From: Pedobacter sp. ASV17
GTDB taxonomy: Bacteria; Bacteroidota; Bacteroidia; Sphingobacteriales; Sphingobacteriaceae
Length of the DNA stretch: 43,375 nt
NCBI RefSeq assembly: GCF_016429065.1
Contig: NZ_JAELTX010000032.1
Location: 1-43,375, forward strand
Reading direction: 5' to 3'
This document shows positions 26,483 to 34,961 of the stretch, piece after piece (position 1 is the stretch's first letter; each line of letters begins with the position of its first letter). The notes beneath the pieces are model-generated. The model was given only the letters and a program-made list of their open reading frames with translations, had not been told where the DNA came from and made no database searches. The translations under genes and the position numbers were made by a program.

Positions 26483-26850
26483 AACCATTAAGGAATTAAG
26501 AAAATTAAGACCACATGATACAAAACTTAATGTCCCTTAACTCCTTAATGTTTCAACAACAAAAATACTCTAAGGTGTCTTAGGTGGTAAAAAAATAACC
26601 ATTAAGAAATTAAGAAAATTAAGGCGTTAGTAAAAAAGCTAAAATGTTCTAAGGTGCCTTAGGTGGTTAAAAAGAACTAACCATTAAGAAATTAAGATAA
26701 TTAAGACGTTGGTAGAAAAAAACTAAAATGTTCTAAGGTGCCTTAGGTGGTTAAAAAGAACTAACCATTAAGGAATTAAGAAAATTAAGGCGTTAGTTGG
26801 AAAAACTAAAATGTTCTAAGATGTCTTAGGTGGTTAAAAAAGAACTAAAC
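26483..26850 (+). repeat. tandem 82-84-base repeats between SusD and SusE-position genes
   Basis: The 429-base gap between susD and the next gene is mostly a tandem array. Units start at the word AACCATTAAG at 26483, 26597, 26679 and 26763, giving steps of 114, 82 and 84 bases. Each unit ends in a small dyad CTAAGG-TG-CCTTAG or a variant, then TGGTTAAAAA. The first unit is longer and diverged; the third complete one is followed by the gene start region. No open frame of note crosses it. The dyads could form weak RNA hairpins between two operon genes. Confidence 0.75.
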
Positions 26851-26888
26851 AACCTTAATTGGTAAAAAAAAATATTAAAATTAAACAA

Positions 26889-28478
26889 ATGAAGAAAATC
26901 CTAAACCCATTATTGTACTGCTTCTTAGCACTGGCAATAATCGCTGGCTGTAAAAAAGATGATTTTTCTGACGTTGGCGATGGCACGGTAACTGCCCAAG
27001 ATTACATCTTTAACCGAGCGACCAAAACATTTGATTTAGGTAACGAGCTAAAGAGCAGTATCTCAGCATCCGAAGGAGTTAAGTTTGTGTATTGCTATTT
27101 GGTGCGTACCACTGGAACCGATTCATTGATCCACGTAACAGATAACAAGGGAGCCATTACCCCAACTTACGACCTTTCTATCCCTATCACTGCTTTTCCC
27201 GTAAACAACATGAGTAAAGTAAAAGGGGTGAAGATCATGGTGAAACAAGGGAACAACAGCTCGCTGGAAGGGTTCGTTAACATTAAATACTTTGACCCAG
27301 CTTTACCACAGTTCAGTGCTTTCCCACCTACCATCACGGCAGACCTTAATGGTGGTGCAACTGCAATTGCGGGCAATATCCAATCAGAATATGGAATTAA
27401 ACAAGTAGATATTTACGACGATTACCAATTGGAGAACACCTACGTTTTGGTCAATAGTATCACTAATACCAATAATGCCAAACAATATGCTCTAAACTAT
27501 GCCTACAACTATCGTAAAGCAGCACAGCATATCAAAATCATTGCGACCGATATTTATAATCAAACCAATGAGTTGATCATCAACATGCCAGTGGATGTGT
27601 CTATCTTCAAGCCTAAATTTGTAGGTTTTGCGGCGAACATCACTCCAGTAGTAGGCGGAACAACACCACTTGGCGGACAAATTACTTCTATCACGGGATT
27701 GAAAAAAGTAGAGCTTTATGATGATAGAAATGGAAGTTATGCATTGTTGTCTACCAAAACTTTAACTGGACAAACCAATTACAGCTATACGGAGAACTAT
27801 CAGTTCAAAAAACGTGCTGAACACCTAAAAATCATTGCTGTAGATAATGATGACTTACAAACCGAGTTGATTATTCCGTTAAACTTTACTTATCAAAGTG
27901 TGCTTTACAGAGATGTAGAGATGAATGCACAAACACTAGGCACCAAAACGGGATTCTTGAAAAATGGCAATACCATTGGAAACTGCGAGTTGAATGCTAA
28001 TGAAGCCAATATGTATTTGATCTTTGGTGCACAAAGCACAGGTCCAGTATTGTTTAACCCTGCGACAGCAGCAACAGGTTCTATTGCTTCAAACTTAAAA
28101 TGTAATAACGTAGGCTGGAGTCCTACTAATATCTCGGTGCTTCAAGATACCAAGTTTAGGGTGCTTATTGATGGTGCAAGTACTGGACAATCTGCCATCT
28201 ACGATTTGTTAGAAAGTGGAGATTTAGACGACTTGAGTAATGCCTTTTTTACTGCAAATAGCATTTCAAACCCTACTTCTAATAACCCTAGGTATGACGC
28301 TACTGCAGCTGCGACAACTTCTGTTTTCAATAACACTACAGCAAGAGTGATCTTTATTAAAATTACCGATCCTGCAACTTCAGTAGTGAAAAACGGAATT
28401 ATCCATGTAAAAGATGCTGCCTTTGCGAATCCAATAGGTAACTCAACAATAAAATTCGATATCTATATTCAGAAATAA
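26889..28478 (+). CDS. SusE-position surface lipoprotein with Ig-like repeats
   Basis: The start is placed at ATG 26889; an upstream TTG at 26859 would put ten charged residues before the signal peptide. The 529-residue lipoprotein has lipobox IAGC (Cys21) followed by KKDDF, which fits the surface-export signal of Bacteroidota lipoproteins (Lys then two acidic residues). Two homologous Ig-like repeats lie at about residues 143-234 and 242-336; each has a YDD turn and an HIKIIATD/HLKIIAVD strand. The C-terminal ~190 residues are distinct and could hold the ligand site. Such a gene after SusD usually encodes a surface glycan-binding protein. No specific family recognised. Confidence 0.8.
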   Translation: MKKILNPLLYCFLALAIIAGCKKDDFSDVGDGTVTAQDYIFNRATKTFDLGNELKSSISASEGVKFVYCYLVRTTGTDSLIHVTDNKGAITPTYDLSIPITAFPVNNMSKVKGVKIMVKQGNNSSLEGFVNIKYFDPALPQFSAFPPTITADLNGGATAIAGNIQSEYGIKQVDIYDDYQLENTYVLVNSITNTNNAKQYALNYAYNYRKAAQHIKIIATDIYNQTNELIINMPVDVSIFKPKFVGFAANITPVVGGTTPLGGQITSITGLKKVELYDDRNGSYALLSTKTLTGQTNYSYTENYQFKKRAEHLKIIAVDNDDLQTELIIPLNFTYQSVLYRDVEMNAQTLGTKTGFLKNGNTIGNCELNANEANMYLIFGAQSTGPVLFNPATAATGSIASNLKCNNVGWSPTNISVLQDTKFRVLIDGASTGQSAIYDLLESGDLDDLSNAFFTANSISNPTSNNPRYDATAAATTSVFNNTTARVIFIKITDPATSVVKNGIIHVKDAAFANPIGNSTIKFDIYIQK

Positions 28479-28570
28479 AGGCTTTTTGGTTTATATGTAA
28501 AAATGATTTGTCGTTTCAGTCGGAACCTCCGATTGGGACGGCAACATTTTAGCCGATGCCCCTAGTAACT

Positions 28571-28740
28571 AATCAGCGAAAATCCGCGTTTGAATCCTCG
28601 GAAATTTGCGGGAAAAACAACCAACTAACTAAAAAATCAGCGGCAATCAGCGTTTAAATCCGCGAAAATCAGCGGGAAAAGCCAATCAGTCAACTAAAAT
28701 CTGCGATAATCCGCGGGAAGAAAAACCTAACCAACCAATC
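28571..28740. repeat. degenerate ~64-base tandem repeats upstream of the PL6 gene
   Basis: Three related units start at about 28571, 28635 and 28699 (the last shortened). They share AATCAGCG, AATCCGCG and GCGGGAAAA words followed by CAACTAACTAAA-type spacers. They fill most of the 271-base gap before the two-domain PL6 gene and carry no open frame. Confidence 0.6.
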
Positions 28741-28749
28741 CCTCCCTTC

Positions 28750-31074
28750 ATGACAAAGTTCCCTATTTCTTTTTTAGCTCTTTTTTTAATTGCCTCGCTT
28801 ACAAAAGCAGCCGATGTTCTAGTAAGCACCCCACAAGAATTAAAATCAGCGGTTGCCAAAGCAAAACCTGGCGATGTAATCCTGCTTAAAAACAAAGTCT
28901 GGAACGACGTGCAATTGGTAGTTTCGGGAAAAGGAACTAAAGAAAAACCAATTTGGGTAAAACCAGAAAACGGCGATAAAGTACAGATTTCGGGAAAATC
29001 TAACCTCAAAATTGGTGGCGAATTCATCATCATCAAAGGATTACATTTCAAAGGTGGTTACAGCCCTAAAGACCATGTGGTTACTTTTAGGGTAGATAAT
29101 GATAACTTGGCTAACAACTGTCGCATCACTCAATTCGCGATTGAAGACTTTAGCCAGCCAGAACGTTTTAAAGGCGATTCATGGGTGACCTTATGGGGAA
29201 AGAATAACCGTGTAGACCATTGTACTTTTACCAATAAGCTTAATGCTGGACCAGTAATCATTGCCGAGCTTAACGATGAACGTAGTCAACAAAATTATCA
29301 CAGCATCGATTCTAACTACTTCAACGGCCGTCAGCGTTTTGGTTCTAACGGAGGAGAGACGATTCGTATTGGCGTGTCTAGATATTCATTAACCGCATCC
29401 AGAACCCAAATTGTACACAACCTTTTCGAAAGATGTAATGGCGAGGTAGAGATTGTGTCCATCAAATCTGGGGAAAACAACATCAGCTTCAATACTTTTG
29501 TAGAATGTGAAGGAAGTTTGGTATTGAGGCATGGTTCTAAAAATGTAGTGCAAGGCAATCTTTTCTTGGGAAATAACAAGCCTTTCACAGGTGGAGTTAG
29601 GGTTATTAATCCAGGACACCAGGTTTTTGATAACGTATTTAAAGACTTAAAAGGTACGGCATTCCGTTCACCATTGGCGGTCATGAACGGTGTTCCAAAT
29701 TCACTCATCAATCGTTATTATCAAGTAGTAGATGCAAAAATTGAGCACAATACCTTCATCAATTGCGAACCATCACTGTTTGGAACGGGTAAAGATTCAG
29801 AACGTACTTTATCCCCGCAAAACGTGATTTTCTCTAAGAACTTATTGGTTCAACCAGTTAAAGCACTTTATGTAGATGAAAATAAGGATGGTGGTATTAC
29901 CATTAAAGACAATGCTTTACAAGGGGATTTGCCAGTGCAAGAAGGTTTTGTGAACAAGAAAACGACCAATGTAGCCATTAACGGTATTTTGTTCCCTTAT
30001 TTGGCCGATTATGGAGCGCCATTAAAGAAAATGAAGTTTGTGCAAAAGAAAGATGTAGGTGCATCTTGGTATCAACAAGAAATAAAAACGATCAATACAC
30101 AGCCTAAAATTGTAAAAATTAGCGCTAAAGAAAGCAATAGCATTCAACAGGCAATAGCCAAATTGAGCGATGGTGATATCATCGAATTAACCGATACAGG
30201 TTTTTATAGTGTTGATGATGAAATTATTGTAGACAAATCAATCACTATTAGAGCAGCTGCTGAGCTAAAAAGCAAGCCTGTTTTGGTGAACGGTAGCAGT
30301 AAAACCTTGTCAGCTTTCATTACTATCGATAACGGAGCAACAGTGAAAGTAAGTGGCATTGCCTTTAAAGGAGCTTATGGTAGTGGTGGTGATGTTCGTT
30401 GCGGTATCCGCTCTACCGAATTGCCAATGAATAAACCATACAAAGCCTTTATCGACAGGTGTGAGTTTTACGATTACAATGAAGGTTCTTTTGCGGGTTT
30501 TAAGGGCAGTAAATCAACCTTGGCGGATAGCTTGGTCATTACCAATTCATTGTTCAGAAATATTTCAGGAACAGGAATTAATTTAGCGGAAGAAAGAGAC
30601 GATAAAGGGATCTATGGCGCAGAATATACCGTGGTAAAAAACTGTGTATTTACCAATATTTTAGGAAGCGCCATCAATGTATATCGTGGTGGAAACGATG
30701 AGAGTACCTTAGGGCCATTCGTAACCATTGAGAACTGTACCATCAACGAAGTAGATAACAGAGAACAAGGGTCAGCACTTCGCTTGTTAGGTGCTCAATA
30801 TGCAAGGCTGTTGAATTGTAATTTTGTGAGCAGCGGCCAAGGAGGGAGGTCTGTAGAGTTTAGAGAGTTCCGTTGGGACGATATTTTGGTAGATAATTGC
30901 AATTTCTATCAATCTGGAAAAGTGGATACGTATTACAACAAGGCACTTGGAAAGCATATTTTCGAGATCAAGCCAGAGTTTATCAATATCAAAGATTTCA
31001 ATTTTAATTTAAAGGATGGATCGGCGCTTTCGTCAAAAACAAAAGCTGCTGGTGGTGTGGGTGCAAGTTTATAG
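28750..31074 (+). CDS. PL6 alginate lyase, two beta-helix domains
   Basis: A 774-residue secreted enzyme (signal peptide ending LTKAA). The first domain (about 25-440) has PL6 signatures: the entry strand PQELKSAVAKAKPGDVILLK, then GGETIRIG, and the catalytic Lys239 (EIVSIKSG) and Arg260 (LVLRHG), 21 residues apart as in the characterised enzyme AlyGC. The second parallel beta-helix domain begins near residue 449 (KESNSIQQAIAKLSDGDIIE). PL6 enzymes with this two-domain layout cut alginate, and several prefer G-containing blocks. It is the fourth gene of the susC block, so it probably acts at the surface or in the periplasm on imported chains. Confidence 0.92.
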   Translation: MTKFPISFLALFLIASLTKAADVLVSTPQELKSAVAKAKPGDVILLKNKVWNDVQLVVSGKGTKEKPIWVKPENGDKVQISGKSNLKIGGEFIIIKGLHFKGGYSPKDHVVTFRVDNDNLANNCRITQFAIEDFSQPERFKGDSWVTLWGKNNRVDHCTFTNKLNAGPVIIAELNDERSQQNYHSIDSNYFNGRQRFGSNGGETIRIGVSRYSLTASRTQIVHNLFERCNGEVEIVSIKSGENNISFNTFVECEGSLVLRHGSKNVVQGNLFLGNNKPFTGGVRVINPGHQVFDNVFKDLKGTAFRSPLAVMNGVPNSLINRYYQVVDAKIEHNTFINCEPSLFGTGKDSERTLSPQNVIFSKNLLVQPVKALYVDENKDGGITIKDNALQGDLPVQEGFVNKKTTNVAINGILFPYLADYGAPLKKMKFVQKKDVGASWYQQEIKTINTQPKIVKISAKESNSIQQAIAKLSDGDIIELTDTGFYSVDDEIIVDKSITIRAAAELKSKPVLVNGSSKTLSAFITIDNGATVKVSGIAFKGAYGSGGDVRCGIRSTELPMNKPYKAFIDRCEFYDYNEGSFAGFKGSKSTLADSLVITNSLFRNISGTGINLAEERDDKGIYGAEYTVVKNCVFTNILGSAINVYRGGNDESTLGPFVTIENCTINEVDNREQGSALRLLGAQYARLLNCNFVSSGQGGRSVEFREFRWDDILVDNCNFYQSGKVDTYYNKALGKHIFEIKPEFINIKDFNFNLKDGSALSSKTKAAGGVGASL

Positions 31075-31099
31075 GTTAAACCTTAAATAATGCCGTACA

Positions 31100-32308
31100 A
31101 TGAAAAAATATGCTTTAATGTCCTTGCTAATCGCGACAATTTTTTCGTGTAAAAAAGATGCTGTCGTAGATCAAAAAGAAGAGAAGATTGTAGTTGAAGC
31201 GCAGAAAGAAGCGCTGACGGAAGCAACAACTACCATCGTGAATGTAACGCCATCAACCACGCTCGATGCTACATTTTGGTCGGGTATACAAACCATGCTG
31301 CAAACGAACGCTGTAGATGTGGTTTTTGCCGATGGCACGTATAATGTTACTTCCACCATTACTTTGTCTAACATTGGAAGTGCCACAAAACGACTCCAGT
31401 TAAAAGCAAATACCGTAGGTGCTGCGGTACTTACAGGCTCAATTGCCAAACTGATGTCGCTAAACAATTGCCAAAACATATTGATTCATCGATTGAAGTT
31501 TACTGGTACCGTATCAGAATATGCCTTGGTGATTCAGCGCAGTCCAAACATTACGGTGGCTTATTGCCGTTTTGAGAACATGCCTAATTTGTATTACGGA
31601 GCTGTTGGTGCACATTACGCCACTTCCAATAATATCATCATCAGACAAAACCAATTCTCTAACATCGGGGTAGGCTCAACAGCACATATGATTTACGGTG
31701 CTTTTGGCGTTAAACGATTGAAAATTATTGAAAATACATTTACAGACTGTTCGGGTTCATTCATTAGATTTAGAGGTGATAATTCTACACATGGTGTAGT
31801 TTATGGCAATACTTTTAATTCAACAGGCACCTACATGGTCAGCGGAACAGGTGTAAATCCAATTTTCGTGGAAGTACCTGTTTTTAATGATGTAAATCCA
31901 GGAGACGAAACCTTTGGAACCAGTTTTATGGTGACGAAAAATAACTTTAACTATGCTACAGTGGGGAATCAAAGTACAAGATTTGCTTTGGCCTTTCACC
32001 ATAGTGGTTTCAACCCAACTGGTCGTACGCATTTAATAAGCACAGCTGATGCCGTAACCTTAGGCACTGGAACCGTTACCGAAAAAAGAGCCATCATGTC
32101 TAGCAAATTAGGTTTAGATGGTACTAAGATTTTGTACGGTGGAAATAATAACGTGAACCTATCCACGAATGTAGTTTACAGATGTTGGGAAGCCTATGGT
32201 GCTACAGCACCTTGGACTGGTGTGGTGAGCATCAGCTCGGCGGTAAGCTCAACGGGATTAGCCGCTACTTACGATGAAGCGCTCGTTTTTTACGATAATT
32301 TATACTAA
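31100..32308 (+). CDS. beta-helix lipoprotein between two PL6 genes
   Basis: A 402-residue lipoprotein (FSC, Cys17, then KKD). A Lys/Glu/Thr-rich linker leads to a right-handed beta-helix with turns such as LMSLNNCQNILIHRLKFTGT, SPNITVAYCRFENMP, NNIIIRQNQFSNIG and RLKIIENTFTDCSG. The segment around VKRLKIIENTFTDCSGSFIR resembles the PL6 catalytic stretch but with a two-residue deletion and Arg at different positions, so it could be a very diverged lyase or a non-catalytic binding protein. Gaps of 25 bases upstream and 12 downstream put it in the PL6 operon. Family not recognised with confidence. Confidence 0.8.
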   Translation: MKKYALMSLLIATIFSCKKDAVVDQKEEKIVVEAQKEALTEATTTIVNVTPSTTLDATFWSGIQTMLQTNAVDVVFADGTYNVTSTITLSNIGSATKRLQLKANTVGAAVLTGSIAKLMSLNNCQNILIHRLKFTGTVSEYALVIQRSPNITVAYCRFENMPNLYYGAVGAHYATSNNIIIRQNQFSNIGVGSTAHMIYGAFGVKRLKIIENTFTDCSGSFIRFRGDNSTHGVVYGNTFNSTGTYMVSGTGVNPIFVEVPVFNDVNPGDETFGTSFMVTKNNFNYATVGNQSTRFALAFHHSGFNPTGRTHLISTADAVTLGTGTVTEKRAIMSSKLGLDGTKILYGGNNNVNLSTNVVYRCWEAYGATAPWTGVVSISSAVSSTGLAATYDEALVFYDNLY

Positions 32309-32320
32309 AGATATTTTGAA

Positions 32321-33688
32321 ATGAAATTGAATTTTTATGTTGGTTTAGTACTTTTATGCGGAGTTTCTTATAGCAGTTGTGCAAAAGCCGTAGAGGCAGA
32401 CTCGCTGACCAAAAAGGTAGAAGAACAAGCAACCATCGCCGACAAAACATATACCATTGCCAGCGCAGCAGAACTCAATGAATTAAAGTTGATGCCTGGG
32501 GATAAAGTAATCATGAAATCGGGCGAATGGAAGAGCCAGTTAATTAACTTTAAAGGAAAAGGAACTTCCGAAAAACCCATTACACTCATAGCAGAAATCA
32601 AAGGAAGTGTCATTTTATCGGGTAATTCCAACCTTAAAATTGATGGCGAGTGGCTAGTGGTGGATGGTCTTTCTTTTAAAAATGGGTCTTCTCTAAAAGA
32701 TGATGTGGTGCTTTTTACTAAAGCAACCTCCAACAGCCGTTTAACCAATACCAGCATCGAAAATTATAATCCAAGCGACAAAACCTTAGACTATAAATGG
32801 GTATCGCTTTATGGAAACCATAATAGGGTCGACCATTGCTCCATTACGGGAAAAGTGCATCAGGGAACTACATTGGTGGTTTGGTTAGATGATAAACCAA
32901 ACTATCACCAGATAGACCATAATTATTTTGGCCCAAGACCAGAATTAGGAGCTAATGGGGGTGAAACCATTCGTATAGGAACAAGTACTTTTTCAATGAA
33001 CGATTCCTATGCAACAGTGCAGAACAATATTTTCGATAAATGCGATGGTGAGGTAGAAATCATCTCCATCAAATCAGGTTTTAATAAAATTATGAATAAC
33101 CTGTTTTACGAATGCGCGGGTACGGTTACTTTTAGACATGGCAATAACTCCGAAGTAAGTAATAACTATTTCATTGCCAATAATGTGACCAACAGTGGGG
33201 GAATAAGGCTTATTGGCGAAAACCAAAAGGTGCACGGAAATTACTTGTATAAAGTAGCAGGAAGAACATTGCGTTCTGCGATTTCTGTAATGAACGCCTA
33301 CGAAAAACCAGCATTAAATGAGTATTGGCAGGTGAAAAATGCAGATATCCAAAATAACATTATTGTTGGTGCCAGAGAAGCTTTTGTATTGGGGTCGGGT
33401 AAGGATAACGACAGAACGGTAGCGCCCGATGGTGTTAACATCAGCAATAATTACATTTTTAATCCAACAACCTTATTAGTGACCCAAGATGAGCCTAAGA
33501 ATTTGAAAATGCAAAACAATCAGGTAGAAGGGGCCAATATTGTTACAGGTTTCGTGAAAATGGGTAACGATTTACAAATGTCAGATGGGATTTGGCAAAA
33601 GAAAACCGAATTGAAAAAGCCTTTCTGGTTAGAAACAGCCATTGGTCCCGATTGGAAAAAAGACAATAGGAGTTTTATATTCAAGTAA
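32321..33688 (+). CDS. PL6 alginate lyase, single domain, lipoprotein
   Basis: A 455-residue protein with a lipobox-like SYSSC (Cys20), so probably membrane-anchored. The entry segment [20 protein letters not shown] and the core [11 protein letters not shown] are shared with the upstream PL6 protein. Catalytic residues are Lys251 (EIISIKSG) and Arg272 (VTFRHGN), again 21 apart. It stops after one beta-helix domain, unlike the two-domain PL6 at 28750, so the two may differ in endo or exo action or in block preference. It is the last gene of the locus. Confidence 0.91.
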   Translation: MKLNFYVGLVLLCGVSYSSCAKAVEADSLTKKVEEQATIADKTYTIASAAELNELKLMPGDKVIMKSGEWKSQLINFKGKGTSEKPITLIAEIKGSVILSGNSNLKIDGEWLVVDGLSFKNGSSLKDDVVLFTKATSNSRLTNTSIENYNPSDKTLDYKWVSLYGNHNRVDHCSITGKVHQGTTLVVWLDDKPNYHQIDHNYFGPRPELGANGGETIRIGTSTFSMNDSYATVQNNIFDKCDGEVEIISIKSGFNKIMNNLFYECAGTVTFRHGNNSEVSNNYFIANNVTNSGGIRLIGENQKVHGNYLYKVAGRTLRSAISVMNAYEKPALNEYWQVKNADIQNNIIVGAREAFVLGSGKDNDRTVAPDGVNISNNYIFNPTTLLVTQDEPKNLKMQNNQVEGANIVTGFVKMGNDLQMSDGIWQKKTELKKPFWLETAIGPDWKKDNRSFIFK

Positions 33689-33698
33689 TAACATTATT

Positions 33699-33755
33699 CG
33701 TCATTTCGAACGGCTTGCTCCGATTATTCGGAGAGGGACGATGTTCGAAATGACG
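33699..33755. repeat. large intergenic hairpin of the CATTTCG family
   Basis: CGTCATTTCGAAC (33699-33711) is matched perfectly by GTTCGAAATGACG (33743-33755). An inner stem CTCCG/CGGAG (33718-33722, 33729-33733) lies in its loop. It sits just after the last alginate gene and could also act as a transcription block, though no T run follows. It opens a 905-base gap without a supported gene. Confidence 0.6.
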
Positions 33756-33758
33756 GAG

Positions 33759-33906
33759 TGTTTTGTGCGGCCTCCACGTCATTTCGACAATAGGAGAAAT
33801 CTAGCAACTTGTATAAGGCATTTTATTAGATTTCTTTATGCTGCTTAGATAACGAATGTTTTGTGCGGCCTCCACGTCATTTCGACGATAGGAGAAATCT
33901 AGCAAC
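33759..33906. repeat. 50-base direct repeat pair
   Basis: The stretches 33759-33808 and 33857-33906 are identical over 50 bases except for one base. Both contain GCGGCCTCCACGTCATTTCG and end AGGAGAAATCTAGCAAC. The copies are 98 bases apart. They share the CGTCATTTCGA core with the hairpins at 18031 and 33699. Confidence 0.7.
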
Positions 33907-33941
33907 ATGAAATTAAACTGTCTATCTGATAATATAATGTC

Positions 33942-34265
33942 ACCACTTCGTGGTTTATTGGCTAACATATTATTTCTAGGATAATGTCAGTCCTTCGGAC
34001 TTGCTGTCTTACAAATTTGAGAATCCTAATACTTTGGATATTATGCCTAAACACAATTGATCTAGCAGTCCTTCGGAATTGATTTGCGACCGTGCAAATC
34101 CGTAAAATCAATCCTTTAAACGTCACACCTAACCACGAAGTGGTGATACATTTCTAATAAACTATGTAGTCAGCATATAACTTCTGTAAGTTGCTTTCAA
34201 CCACGAAGTGGTGATATAATTCTAACAAGCTATGCAAGGGATAGGAAAACCCTGAAAGGGTGACA
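33942..34265. repeat. array of short hairpins with variable stems and a shared tail
   Basis: Short dyads recur: ACCACTTCGTGGT (33942-33954), AGTCCTTCGGACT (33989-34001), a weaker relative at 34067-34080, GATTTGC/GCAAATC (34081-34100), ACCACGAAGTGGT (34132-34144 and 34200-34212) and ACCCTGAAAGGGT (34249-34261). The right-hand three are each followed by a GAYAT...TTCTAAYA-type tail, and the left-hand ones carry the same tail inverted. Stem bases change while pairing is kept. This resembles REP-type elements. No protein gene is supported here. Confidence 0.65.
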
Positions 34266-34278
34266 TTTCTAACAGCTT

Positions 34279-34461
34279 CTATTCACAATTTGCAGATTTT
34301 TCTGTCATTTTCAGTTTGTGCTTTTTGTTATTTTGACGATGGCTAGAAAATAGTTGCATGAAAACTGCTCCATAGCCCCGACAGTAGTGAGCACGAGTTA
34401 GTAAGCGTAGCTTGCAAAACGAGTAAAACGAATGGCGGGACTTTCCCTTGAACCCCTGCAT
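34279..34461 (-). other. conserved-looking non-coding element with a doubtful 60-codon frame
   Basis: The minus strand has an open frame of 60 codons (ATG at 34461) with unusual composition: many Arg, Lys, Ser, His and Cys (SRHSFYSFCKLRLLTRAHYC). It has no ribosome-binding context or partner gene. The DNA is more GC-rich than the surrounding repeats. Similar short frames are, from memory, predicted repeatedly in intergenic regions of other Bacteroidota, which suggests a dispersed element or structured RNA rather than a protein gene. I cannot verify this here. Confidence 0.35.
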
Positions 34462-34559
34462 AAAAGCTGCGCTTCAAAAAATGAAATATATACGTTTAGC
34501 TACATCACATCTCCCTTAACACAAATTAACACCTAAACCCTTGCAGGTTTGTAAATTAG

Positions 34560-34585
34560 TTTCGTATATTTACGATTATTTCGTA
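34560..34585 (+). promoter_or_regulatory. three-half-site BlaI-type operator before the blaI-like gene
   Basis: TTTCGTA (34560-34566), four bases, TACGATT (34571-34577), three bases, TCGTA (34581-34585). The inner arms TCGTA/TACGA are perfect. The same architecture occurs before both GLPGLI genes. The site ends 8 bases before the start codon, so binding would block the start of its own gene. A TTTG at 34548-34551 may belong to the promoter. Confidence 0.7.
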
Positions 34586-34593
34586 ATTAACTG

Positions 34594-34959
34594 ATGGAGA
34601 AACTAACACAGCAAGAAGAAGAAGCAATGCTAGCCGTTTGGCAAGTAGGAGCAGGGTTTATTAAGGACTTTATGGATGCTATGCCTGAACCAAAAACTCC
34701 ATACACTACTTTGGCTTCAACCGTCAAAAATTTGGAGCGTAAGGGCTTCCTTAAAGGCGAGCGTTATGCGAATGCTATTCGCTATAGTGCTAAAGTAAAA
34801 GAAGCCGACTATAAAAAGCGTTTCATGAACGGTTTTGTGAACGACTATTTTCAAAATTCATATAAAGAACTGGTTGCATTTTTTGCCAAAGACAAAAAAA
34901 TTAGTGCGGCCGAACTTAAAGAGATAATTGACCTGATTGAGAAACCAGAAAATCAATAG
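34594..34959 (+). CDS. BlaI/MecI/CopY-family transcriptional repressor
   Basis: A 121-residue regulator with a winged-helix domain (LTQQEEEAMLAVWQVGAGFI, then PYTTLASTVKNLERKGFLKG) and a C-terminal dimerisation helix pair (about residues 75-118). This is the penicillinase-repressor fold; family members bind dyads as dimers and are released by proteolysis triggered by a membrane M56 peptidase. The partner M56 gene starts 2 bases after its stop. A TCGTA-type dyad lies just upstream and again before the two GLPGLI genes at 40911 and 41893, which are the best candidate targets. No beta-lactamase gene is in the window, so resistance is not implied. Confidence 0.93.
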   Translation: MEKLTQQEEEAMLAVWQVGAGFIKDFMDAMPEPKTPYTTLASTVKNLERKGFLKGERYANAIRYSAKVKEADYKKRFMNGFVNDYFQNSYKELVAFFAKDKKISAAELKEIIDLIEKPENQ

Positions 34960-34961
34960 AG

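Noticed and set aside
26483..26850. Regularly spaced repeats that could suggest a CRISPR array
   Set aside because: The units are 82-84 bases and repeat over their full length; there are no unique spacers and no cas genes.
26859..26888. TTG start for the SusE-position lipoprotein
   Set aside because: It would place charged residues ahead of an otherwise normal lipoprotein signal peptide.
33642..33848. 68-codon plus-strand frame over the end of the PL6 gene
   Set aside because: It runs through the hairpin and direct-repeat region and has no coding character.
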